From: Nocardia sp. XZ_19_385
Lineage (GTDB): Bacteria > Actinomycetota > Actinomycetes > Mycobacteriales > Mycobacteriaceae
DNA length: 64,000 nucleotides
NCBI RefSeq assembly: GCF_015355755.1
Contig: NZ_JACVEE010000002.1
Coordinates: 434,001 to 498,000 of the forward strand
Reading direction: 5' to 3'
The notes under the pieces are model-generated. The model did not search any database and had not been told where the DNA came from. It saw only the letters and a list, made by a program, of their open reading frames with translations. The position numbers and the translations under genes are program-made. Below are positions 27,009 to 34,409 of the stretch, piece after piece (within the stretch, counting starts at the first letter, position 1; every line of letters begins with the position of its first letter).

Positions 27009-27026
27009 TTGTGCAGCCCTTCACAA
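27009..27026. promoter_or_regulatory. Rex operator upstream of rex-hemA-hemC-hemD
   Basis: TTGTGCAGCCCTTCACAA matches the published Rex consensus TTGTGAAnnnnTTCACAA at 13 of 14 fixed positions. It lies about 150 bases upstream of the rex start, inside the 238-base gap before rex, as expected of an operator. Confidence 0.75.
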
Positions 27027-27098
27027 AGTCGGTGAAATTGGCCTCATTTTTCGGCTGCGACCAGGCAAGCGTCCAAAAACGGCAGGAACAGCTTCGGC

Positions 27099-27368
27099 TC
27101 AGCTAGTCAAATCGGCCCTCAGCCGGGTTTCATCCACGTCGAAATAGCTGTGTTCGCGCCCGTCGAGCAGCACTACCGGCAGCCGGTCGCCGTACTCCGC
27201 GCGCAGGCCAGGGTCGGTGGCGGCGGCCTCGTCGACATCCAGCGTCTGCGGTTCGATGCCGAATTCGCCGCAAATCCGGCGCAGCTGCTCGAGAGCCACG
27301 CCACACAGGCCACAGCCCGCTCGTGTCAGCAAAGTCACCGAATGTGTGGGATTGGTCATGACGTTCAT
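27099..27368 (-). CDS. Glutaredoxin-like thiol-disulfide protein
   Basis: 89 residues with a thioredoxin-like fold. The redox centre is CGLC (TRAGCGLCGVALEQL) and the cis-proline is in GDRLPVVLLDG. It corresponds to Rv0508 (DUF836/glutaredoxin-like). It lies upstream of rex on the same strand and is divergent from the HAD gene. Likely cytoplasmic; the partner thiol (mycothiol or thioredoxin) is not shown by the sequence. ATG at 27359 is an alternative start. Confidence 0.8.
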   Translation of the reverse strand: MNVMTNPTHSVTLLTRAGCGLCGVALEQLRRICGEFGIEPQTLDVDEAAATDPGLRAEYGDRLPVVLLDGREHSYFDVDETRLRADLTS

Positions 27369-27449
27369 TAAATCCCCTGCGTACCTTCCGGTCCTTGTCG
27401 CCGCCGCCAGATAGGGTGGACCTGGTTCGCGCTACGGGCGGAGGTACTG

Positions 27450-28469
27450 GTGCCGGAACGAGAGAAGGTCGAAAGGACCGGATTCATCGCGGGTCGCTTC
27501 GGCGAATTCCCGGTCAGATGGAATCAGGGTCGTCTCGGCCAGAGCCTGCACGATCAGCTCACCCGCATTCCGCGCAGCCCGTTCGGGCCCAGCGAGGAAG
27601 AGGTGCGCGCGAATCTGGCCGGTGAGGCCAGTGCCGACGCCGCGCTGACGCTGCACGATGCGGAGCTCGCGGCCGAGACCACCGAGCCGGAGGTGCCGCG
27701 CGATCTCACCGCCGCCGCGTTCTTCGACGTGGACAACACCATGGTGCAGGGCGCGTCCATCGTGCATTTCGCCCGTGGGCTGGCGGCCCGGAAATACTTC
27801 AAGACCTCCGATCTGGTGGATGTCGCCTGGAAACAGGTGAAATTCCGGGTCACCGGCAAGGAGAACAGCGCCGATATGCTTTCGGGGCGGGAAAAAGCGC
27901 TCGCCTTCATCGCGGGCCGCTCCACCGCCGAACTCGCCGCTCTAGGCGAGGAGATCTACGACGAGATCATCGCCGACAAGATCTGGCCGGGAACTCGCGC
28001 GCTGGCACAAATGCACCTGGATGCGGGCCAGCAGGTATGGCTGGTCACGGCGACTCCGGTCGAGCTGGCGCAGGTTATCGCCAAACGGCTCGGGCTCACC
28101 GGCGCGTTGGGCACGGTCGCCGAAAGCGTGGACGGCCAATTCACCGGCCGCCTCGTCGGCGACATCCTGCACGGCCTCGGCAAGGCACATGCGGTGCGCA
28201 CCTTGGCCATTCGCGAAGGCCTGAACCTGAAGCGCTGTACCGCCTATTCCGACAGCCACAATGACGTTCCGATGCTGTCGCTGGTCGGCACCGCGGTCGC
28301 CATCAACCCCGATTCCGACCTCCGCGAAGTCGCGAAGAACCGGGGCTGGGAAATCCGTGACTTCCGCACCGGGCGCAAGGCCGCGAAGATCGGTGTCCCA
28401 ACGGCTTTGGCACTCGGCGCGGCCGGCGGTGCAGTAGCCGCCGCCATCACCCGCCGCCGCGACCACTGA
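27450..28469 (+). CDS. HAD-IB phosphatase (SerB-like) with C-terminal hydrophobic tail
   Basis: 339 residues. The HAD core begins [13 protein letters not shown] (nucleophile Asp93, Asp95), followed by [17 protein letters not shown] (motif II) and [18 protein letters not shown] (motif IV). It belongs to the IB family containing phosphoserine phosphatase and corresponds to Rv0505c, named serB1. An extra N-terminal 85 residues and a C-terminal hydrophobic stretch ([16 protein letters not shown]) argue against a plain SerB; the true substrate may be a lipid or other phosphate. GGAGG precedes the GTG start. Confidence 0.75.
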   Translation: MPEREKVERTGFIAGRFGEFPVRWNQGRLGQSLHDQLTRIPRSPFGPSEEEVRANLAGEASADAALTLHDAELAAETTEPEVPRDLTAAAFFDVDNTMVQGASIVHFARGLAARKYFKTSDLVDVAWKQVKFRVTGKENSADMLSGREKALAFIAGRSTAELAALGEEIYDEIIADKIWPGTRALAQMHLDAGQQVWLVTATPVELAQVIAKRLGLTGALGTVAESVDGQFTGRLVGDILHGLGKAHAVRTLAIREGLNLKRCTAYSDSHNDVPMLSLVGTAVAINPDSDLREVAKNRGWEIRDFRTGRKAAKIGVPTALALGAAGGAVAAAITRRRDH

Positions 28470-28486
28470 CCGTGCAGTGAGAGGCG

Positions 28487-29509
28487 TTATCCCGTAAAGG
28501 GGTTCCGGCGCTTCGTCAGGAGCTTGTAGAGCGTGCCCTGGATGGTTTCGCGGACCTGGTCGGTGACCTCGAACATGGTCATCGGGTCGTCGGCGGCTTC
28601 GGCGTCGTAACCCGTGGTGGGGATCGGCTCGCCGAATTCGATGTACCACTTGGACGGCAGCGGGAGGGCGCCGAGCGGTCCCAGGTGCGGGAACAGCGGG
28701 GTGACCGGGAAATACGGGAGGCCGAGCAGGCGGGCCAGCGGCTTCAGGTCGGCGATCTTCGGGTAGATCTCCTCCGAGCCGACGATCGAGACCGGGATGA
28801 TCGGAGCGCCGGTGCGGACCGCCGCGGCGACGAAACCGCCCCGGCCGAAACGCTGCAGCTTGTAGCGGTCGGAGTAGTGCTTGCCGATGCCCTTGAAGCC
28901 CTCGGGGAAGACGCCGGTCAATTCGCCCGCGCGCAGCAGCCTTTCGGCGTCCTCGCGGCAGGCCAGGGTGTGCCCGGCCTTGCGGGCCAGCACACCGAGC
29001 ATCGGCAGCTCGAAGATCAGGTCGGCGGCGAGCAGGCGCAGCGCACGCTGCTTGACGTGGTGGTCGTGGATCGCCAGCTGCAGCATCAGACCGTCCAGCG
29101 GGACGGTGCCGGCGTGGTTGGCCACCAGCAGCGCGCCACCCACCTCGGGAATGTTCTCGATGCCGCTGACCTGCACCCGGAACCACAGATCCGACATCGG
29201 CCGCAGCGCGGGCAGGATCACCGATTCCAGCAGGTGCTCGTCGAAACCGAACTCGTCGACCTGGTAGTCGCCGGTGAGCCGGCGCCGCGCGAAGTCGGCG
29301 GTGCGGCTGATGCCGGTGCCGAGCGCGCCCCGCACCAGGTTCGACAGCGACTGCGGTTCCGGCGGTTCCGCCGCCGCGAGCCGTTCGGTCAGCGAAGTCA
29401 CCTGGTTCGGCGCCGATTCACCCGGCTCCGGCCAGCGACGGGCCGTCGCACGCGGGCGGGCCTCGAAGTTCGAATCGTGGAGAGGGATGACTTTCGCTAC
29501 GTGGTTCAT
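28487..29509 (-). CDS. Lysophospholipid acyltransferase family protein (PlsC-like)
   Basis: 340 residues. The acyltransferase motif I is NHAGTVPLDG, motif III is FPEGFKGIGK, and the last motif is PIIPVSIVGSEEIYP. This is the glycerol-phosphate/lysophosphatidic acyltransferase fold, matching Rv0502. It probably acts on membrane lipid precursors at the cytoplasmic face. The ATG overlaps the stop of the epimerase gene by four bases, so the two form an operon. A longer frame upstream overlaps that gene and is rejected. Confidence 0.75.
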   Translation of the reverse strand: MNHVAKVIPLHDSNFEARPRATARRWPEPGESAPNQVTSLTERLAAAEPPEPQSLSNLVRGALGTGISRTADFARRRLTGDYQVDEFGFDEHLLESVILPALRPMSDLWFRVQVSGIENIPEVGGALLVANHAGTVPLDGLMLQLAIHDHHVKQRALRLLAADLIFELPMLGVLARKAGHTLACREDAERLLRAGELTGVFPEGFKGIGKHYSDRYKLQRFGRGGFVAAAVRTGAPIIPVSIVGSEEIYPKIADLKPLARLLGLPYFPVTPLFPHLGPLGALPLPSKWYIEFGEPIPTTGYDAEAADDPMTMFEVTDQVRETIQGTLYKLLTKRRNPFTG

Positions 29510-30594
29510 GACTGTGCTCCCGTACCGGCCCCGAGCAGGCCGAGCAGTTTCTTTTCTGCGGCATCGATCCACGCGGGATCGAAGACGGGTCGCGACGCTG
29601 CGCCCCCAATGAAGTCGTCGAAGGCCTGCACAGTGGTCCAGCGCGGCACGAACTCGAGTTCCGTGCGCATCCGCGTGGTGTCCAGGCCACAACCGAAATG
29701 GAAATAGTCGAGCTGTTCACCGCTGAATTCCCGCATCACCGGGCCCATCAGCGTGCGTCCCGCGGTGCGGAACAGTGCGAACGGCAGCGGTAGCTCGAGC
29801 CGGCCCGCCCGCCGTACCGCCTGGGACAGCGCCAGCGCACCGTCACCGGCGATGTTGAAGGTGCCGCCGGGCGCCATCCGCGCGGCCTGCGCGAGCGCGG
29901 CGACCGCGTCTTCCTCGTGCAGCAGCTGCATGCGCGCGTCCCGCCCGAAAACCGTCGGCGCCAGCGGCGAACGCAAATACTGCACGCCACGTCCGGCCAG
30001 CCGCGGACCGACGATCGGCGCGAACCGCAATATCGAAGTGGAAATATCGGGGCGCCGCCGGGCCAGACCCCGCACAAATCCTTCGATTTCGATCAGGTCG
30101 CGCGCGAATCCGCCCTTCGGCGGCGTGCGCGCGCTCATTTCCTCGGTGAATTTCGCCGGGTCCTTCGGGCTGCAGCCGTACACCGCGGAGGTGGAACGCA
30201 CCACCACCCGGTGCACCGAGGGCGCCTTCTGGCAGACCGCGAGCAGCTGCATCGCGCCGAGCACGTTGTGGTCCTTCATCACCGCGCGGGTGCTGCCGGA
30301 CGGTGGCCGGGTCAGCATCGCGGCGTGCACCACGGTGTCCACCTCGTTGCCGTCGATCACCTTGCGGATCAAAGGATTTCGGATGTCGGCGCGGACGAGT
30401 TCGGCGCGGCCCATGCGGCGCTGCAGCTCTCGGCTGGGCGTCATGGTGTCGACCGCGAGGATGCGCTCGATCGAAGGGTCCTGCGCGAGCTTTGCCACCA
30501 CATTGCCGCCGAAGAAGCGACTGGCGCCCGTCACGAGCACCACCTTGGGCGAATTGCCGTCTCGTACTTCAGATCCCACTGCGCCGGATCCCAC
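29506..30594 (-). CDS. NAD-dependent epimerase/dehydratase family protein
   Basis: 362 residues. The nucleotide-binding loop is VLVTGASRFFGGNVV and the rest follows the extended SDR pattern. It matches Rv0501, called galE2 from similarity only. The usual catalytic YxxxK is not obvious where expected (a segment VRSTSAVYGCSPKDPAKF contains Tyr and later Lys), so the enzymatic role is open. The GTG at 30594 has a G-rich ribosome site eight bases upstream. Operon with the acyltransferase. Confidence 0.7.
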   Translation of the reverse strand: MGSGAVGSEVRDGNSPKVVLVTGASRFFGGNVVAKLAQDPSIERILAVDTMTPSRELQRRMGRAELVRADIRNPLIRKVIDGNEVDTVVHAAMLTRPPSGSTRAVMKDHNVLGAMQLLAVCQKAPSVHRVVVRSTSAVYGCSPKDPAKFTEEMSARTPPKGGFARDLIEIEGFVRGLARRRPDISTSILRFAPIVGPRLAGRGVQYLRSPLAPTVFGRDARMQLLHEEDAVAALAQAARMAPGGTFNIAGDGALALSQAVRRAGRLELPLPFALFRTAGRTLMGPVMREFSGEQLDYFHFGCGLDTTRMRTELEFVPRWTTVQAFDDFIGGAASRPVFDPAWIDAAEKKLLGLLGAGTGAQS

Positions 30595-30726
30595 CTACCA
30601 GGCCCCCCAGTTGAATTGTGTGCGGTTCCAGCGTAACCGCTGCCGTCCGAGACACCGAGGGTGTTTACCTGCTTATAACGATGATTTCTGTCACCGCCTA
30701 CAAACATTGGCCATTCACCACAAACA

Positions 30727-30759
30727 ACGAGCCCGTCACCACTAGGGTGACGGGCTCGT
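30727..30759 (-). terminator. Terminator of the bS22 gene
   Basis: A 14-base perfect stem with a five-base loop (ACTAG), 56 bases beyond the bS22 stop; on the minus strand it leads into a T-rich stretch. Confidence 0.75.
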
Positions 30760-30815
30760 CGAACTACTTGCGCTGGCAGGGGCGCCCAGCCGGACGGGTT
30801 AGGCCCGGCAGTCGC

Positions 30816-30917
30816 TCACTTGCCGAGTTTGCGCCGCTGAACACGCGTACGGCGAAGCAGCTTGCGGTGCTTCTTCTTCGACATGCGCTTGCGGCGCTTC
30901 TTGATCACAGAACCCAT
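30816..30917 (-). CDS. Small basic ribosomal protein bS22 (AURKAIP1-like)
   Basis: 33 residues, read from the [23 protein letters not shown] then [13 protein letters not shown]. More than half the residues are basic. This is the Rv0500B-type protein, an actinobacterial small-subunit ribosomal protein related to mitochondrial mS38. AGGAAA lies five bases before the ATG. It is between galE2-like and the HTH gene, in the same order as M. tuberculosis, and has its own terminator. Confidence 0.85.
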
Positions 30918-31124
30918 AGGGTTTCCTCGCGTTCTCAGTAGTACTCGGCACGCACGCCAGTCACGTGCGCCTTACTTCAGTGCCCGCGCCGCCAGCAGAC
31001 ACCGGACACCACGAAGCGGTGCCGCCGGCAGGCGAACACGAACCGAGGGTTCATCCTACCGGGACACCTTGCTACCTATGAAACCGCCTTCTACCTGGAC
31101 ACCATCAGTGCGAAAAACCCACTG

Positions 31125-31403
31125 TCAACCGGCGTCGAAGTAGGACGTCTCCAAATAGTCGTGCACCGCTTTGGCATGCACCCGGAAGGACCGGCCCACC
31201 CGCACCGCGGGTAGTTCACCCGAGTGCACCAAGCGGTAGACCGTCATTTTCGAAACACGCATCAAGTTGGCCACCTCGGCGACCGTCAGGAACTGCGTGC
31301 CGCCACCGAGCAGGGGTTGCCCCGCACTCGATCTGCTGCCCGAAGGGCCTGACGAACCTGGTGACGAGCCTGAGCTGTTCGCAGACATCTTGTTAGACAT
31401 CAT
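31125..31403 (-). CDS. Helix-turn-helix (excisionase/MerR-like) DNA-binding protein
   Basis: 92 residues from the ATG at 31401-31403. A Ser/Gly-rich N-terminal tail (about 35 residues) precedes one compact winged helix: FLTVAEVANLMRVSKMTVYR, LVHSGELPAVRVGRSFRVHA, DYLETSYFDAG. This is the conserved Rv0500A-type protein found near proC. The ribosome site GGAGG is 11 bases upstream. Its targets are unknown. Confidence 0.8.
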   Translation of the reverse strand: MMSNKMSANSSGSSPGSSGPSGSRSSAGQPLLGGGTQFLTVAEVANLMRVSKMTVYRLVHSGELPAVRVGRSFRVHAKAVHDYLETSYFDAG

Positions 31404-31569
31404 TGCACCATTGACCTCCGGCACGTCCGCGCCACCGGCTTCCCCACCGGCGGAACAGACACGCACGTGCTCCTTGAAGCTTAGCGGTGCCAGTGGGATT
31501 ACTGCGACGGGTGTGAGAAATCAGCGTCACACGCTGGGGGTCCGCCGGACATCAAAAAGTCGTGTGGCG

Positions 31570-32403
31570 TTAATTCGCGGAGCCGGGGTCCCCTGAGCCC
31601 TGTTCGGCGGAGCGGGCCTTGGCCGCATGCAGCGCCTCCAGGAAGGCCGACCGGACGCCCCCGCGCTCCAGCTCACGCAGGGCGGCGGCGGTGGTCCCGG
31701 CCGGGGAGGTGACCGCGGCGCGCAGCTCCTCGGCGCTCTGACCGGACTCGTCGAGCAGCGCGGCCGAGCCGACCATGGTCTGCACCACCAGCTGGGTGGC
31801 GACGGCGCGGGTCAGGCCGAGGCCGACACCGGCGTCCACCATGGCCTCGACGACCAGGAAGAAGTAGGCGGGCCCGGAACCCGACACCGCAGTGACCGCG
31901 TCCATCTGCGTCTCGGAGACGGTGGCGACCTTGCCGACCGAGGCCAGCACGTCGGTGACCAGCTCCAGCTGCTCAGCACGCGCGTAGCGGCCCGGAGCGA
32001 GCACGCTCATGCCCTGGCCGACCAGCATCGGCGTATTCGGCATCACCCGCACCACGGGGAAGCCCGCGGGCAGCTTGGCCTCCAGCCGCGCGGTCGGCAC
32101 GCCCGCCGCCAGCGACACCAGCACCTGGTCCTTGTCGCCGCCGTTGAGATCGGCCTTGCCCAGCTGGGTCAGCACGCCATCCACGTCACCGGGCTTGACG
32201 GCGATCACCAGCAGATCCGCCCCGACCGCCGCGTCCGCCACCGAGTGCGTGACCCGCACGCCGAAGCGGCTCGCGATCAGCTCGGCCCGGTCCATGTGGG
32301 TCTCCACGACGACCAGGTCCTTGCCCGCCCGCCCGGACTCGAGCAAACCGGCGATCAACGCCTCCCCGATCCGGCCACCACCGATCACCGCAATTCTCGT
32401 CAT
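31570..32403 (-). CDS. proC: Pyrroline-5-carboxylate reductase
   Basis: 277 residues. Last step of proline synthesis: reduces pyrroline-5-carboxylate with NAD(P)H. The N-terminal dinucleotide fold is IAVIGGGRIGEALIAGLLES. The C-terminal signature includes VSGSGPAYFFLVVEAMVDAG and SPAGTTAAALRELERGG. A TAGGGT hexamer eight bases before the ATG suggests a leaderless message. It corresponds to Rv0500. Confidence 0.95.
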   Translation of the reverse strand: MTRIAVIGGGRIGEALIAGLLESGRAGKDLVVVETHMDRAELIASRFGVRVTHSVADAAVGADLLVIAVKPGDVDGVLTQLGKADLNGGDKDQVLVSLAAGVPTARLEAKLPAGFPVVRVMPNTPMLVGQGMSVLAPGRYARAEQLELVTDVLASVGKVATVSETQMDAVTAVSGSGPAYFFLVVEAMVDAGVGLGLTRAVATQLVVQTMVGSAALLDESGQSAEELRAAVTSPAGTTAAALRELERGGVRSAFLEALHAAKARSAEQGSGDPGSAN

Positions 32404-32411
32404 GGGCCTAG

Positions 32412-32417
32412 ACCCTA
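32412..32417 (-). promoter_or_regulatory. Leaderless -10 element for proC
   Basis: TAGGGT on the minus strand, eight bases before the ATG. Confidence 0.4.
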
Positions 32418-32440
32418 ATCGCGGCGTGTCGTGGGACGAA

Positions 32441-33298
32441 TCAGCGGGGAAGGGGCATCAGCGCGAGTTGGCGGCTCTGTGCGACAACGGCTCCGGTGGA
32501 GTCGAGGATCAGCTGGTCCTCGTCGAACATGCGACCGCCGACCTCGTGGCTGGAGGCGATGATGCGCAACCAGCCGGGCGCCGGCCTGCGGCGCAGGTAG
32601 GTGGTCATCTGGACGGTCGGCGCCCAGCCGAAGTGGCCCAGATTCATCGGGACCGGCGGGCTCATGTCGGCCGCCATCATGGCGAAGTACATCGCCACAT
32701 CGGGGTCGGCCTGGTCGCCGTCGAACGGGCGCATCCACAGTCGCAGCCGCGGTTCACCCTGCTTGCCTTCGAGGAACCGTGCCCACTCGCGGTCGATGTA
32801 GACCTGCGCGCCCTGCCCGACGTGCACGATGCTGCCCATCGGTGAGCCGGCGTCGTAGCCGATGGCGTCGGCGGGCGGCTCGGCCGGCATGTCGGAGTGC
32901 TCGTAGGCGTAGAGCGGATCGATGTCGTCGATGTGCCCGAAGGTGAACGCGGTGCGCACGCAGGTGCGGCCGCCCTGGATCAGCTCGGCGTCGGCCAGGC
33001 AGATCTGGCGGCCGACCTTGCGGATGGACACCTGGTACTCGACCTCGCCCGGTTCCGGGGCGCCGAGGAAGTCCGAGCTCGCCGAAATGGGAGACATCTC
33101 GGTCAGCGCCGGATCGGTGCTGCGCAGGAAGGTGGTGGCCGCGGCGGCGCTGCCCGCCACCATGGTGCCGCCGTGCACCTTCTTGCCGACGGTCCAGGTC
33201 TTGTCGATGACACCCGTGTAGCGGCCGGGCGCACCGAGTTCGGTCAGGGCGCACACCTGACTGAACGGGGCGTCCAGTGCAGCGGTCAGCTCCGGCAT
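32441..33298 (-). CDS. Acyl-CoA thioesterase-like double hot-dog protein
   Basis: 285 residues forming two hot-dog halves (first with KVHGGTMVAGSAAAATTFL, second with MNLGHFGWAPTVQMTTYLRR). It corresponds to Rv0499 and to TesB-like thioesterase families. The start is ATG 33296-33298, because AGGAG sits five bases before it; the GTG six bases earlier overlaps the ribosome site. Probably cytoplasmic, acting on fatty acyl thioesters; substrate length is unknown. Confidence 0.75.
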   Translation of the reverse strand: MPELTAALDAPFSQVCALTELGAPGRYTGVIDKTWTVGKKVHGGTMVAGSAAAATTFLRSTDPALTEMSPISASSDFLGAPEPGEVEYQVSIRKVGRQICLADAELIQGGRTCVRTAFTFGHIDDIDPLYAYEHSDMPAEPPADAIGYDAGSPMGSIVHVGQGAQVYIDREWARFLEGKQGEPRLRLWMRPFDGDQADPDVAMYFAMMAADMSPPVPMNLGHFGWAPTVQMTTYLRRRPAPGWLRIIASSHEVGGRMFDEDQLILDSTGAVVAQSRQLALMPLPR

Positions 33299-33403
33299 CG
33301 TCACTCCTGTCGTCCGTCGGCCGCGGCACTTGCTGTGACGCGGCGTTTCGTACAGCGTAGAACGAGCGGAGGCGAGCGCTGTATTCCGGATCGGAATACC
33401 GCC

Positions 33404-34396
33404 TCAGAGGAAGTCGGCGCGCGGATGGGTAGCAGCGGCAGCCGGTGCGTGGCCGTTGAGATGGACGCGGGCGAACTCCAGCGTGCGGCGCAGCATCGCG
33501 GCGCGCTCGGCGGTGGTGCGGGCGTTCTGGGTGTTGATCTCGGCGACCGCGTGACCGGAGAACCCGGAGCGCACCAGCATGGCGCACACCTCGGCGCACG
33601 GCTGGGTGCCGTCGCCCGGGACCAGGTGCTCGTCGTGCGCGGCGCCGCGGCCGTCGGCCAGATGCAGATGGGCCAGACCCGAACCCATCCGGGTGGCCAG
33701 CGCGAGGGTGTCGGTGCCCGCGGTCGCGGTATGCGACAAGTCCAGGGTGTAGTGCCGGAAACCGGTATCGGTCGGGTCGTAGGACGGGCTGAAAGCCGTT
33801 AAGCCCCAGCCCGGTCCGCCGCGGCGCTCCAGCCGCTTGGCGGAATTCGCGCCGCGCCCGAACAAGGTGTCGGCGCGCATCGGGAACATGTTCTCCACCG
33901 CGACGATGACCGGGCTGTGCTCCTCGAGCTCGGCCACCTGCTCGGCGAAACCCTCGGCGTAGCGGCGCTGCCAGCGGAACGGCGGATGCACCACGACGCT
34001 GCTCGCCCCCAGGGCCTCGGCGGTGTGCACGCTGCGCTCCAGCTTCGCGATCGGGTCCGAACCCCAAACCCGTTGCGAGATCAGCAGACACGGCGCGTGC
34101 ACCGCCAGCACCGGCACGTCGTACTTACGGACGTAGGACTGCACGATGGCCAGGCTCTGGCTGGCCGGCTCCGCCCACACCATCAATTCCACACCGTCAT
34201 AACCGATTTCGGCCGCGTAGCGGAACGCCGCCTCGGTGTTCTGCGGGTACACCGAGGCCGTGGACAGGCCTACTTTGATGCCCCGCCCCGGTGGGCCGTG
34301 CTCACCCACCGACCCAGACCCGGCCCGCTCGGTCTCGCGCGCGTCGCCCTGCACTTCGCTCGCTTCTGTGTCGTCCGCCTGCCCGATGTGCCCCAC
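33404..34396 (-). CDS. Sugar phosphate isomerase/AP-endonuclease-type TIM barrel
   Basis: 330 residues. After a disordered 38-residue start, the barrel begins KVGLSTASVYPQNTEAAFRY and includes YDGVELMVWAE, VLAVHAPCLLISQRVW, VHPPFRWQRR, AVENMFPM, LDLSHTAT and HLHLADGRGAAHDEH. The His, Glu and Asp residues of the metal site are present. It matches Rv0498. The family isomerises or epimerises sugars or acts as endonuclease IV; a sugar role is more likely here. Ends 13 bases before the next gene's stop region. Confidence 0.75.
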   Translation of the reverse strand: MGHIGQADDTEASEVQGDARETERAGSGSVGEHGPPGRGIKVGLSTASVYPQNTEAAFRYAAEIGYDGVELMVWAEPASQSLAIVQSYVRKYDVPVLAVHAPCLLISQRVWGSDPIAKLERSVHTAEALGASSVVVHPPFRWQRRYAEGFAEQVAELEEHSPVIVAVENMFPMRADTLFGRGANSAKRLERRGGPGWGLTAFSPSYDPTDTGFRHYTLDLSHTATAGTDTLALATRMGSGLAHLHLADGRGAAHDEHLVPGDGTQPCAEVCAMLVRSGFSGHAVAEINTQNARTTAERAAMLRRTLEFARVHLNGHAPAAAATHPRADFL

Positions 34397-34409
34397 AGCG
34401 ACTCCCTAC

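Noticed and set aside
27950..29190. Minus-strand frame of 414 codons across the HAD and acyltransferase genes
   Set aside because: It crosses two supported genes in wrong frames, and its product has no recognisable motif.
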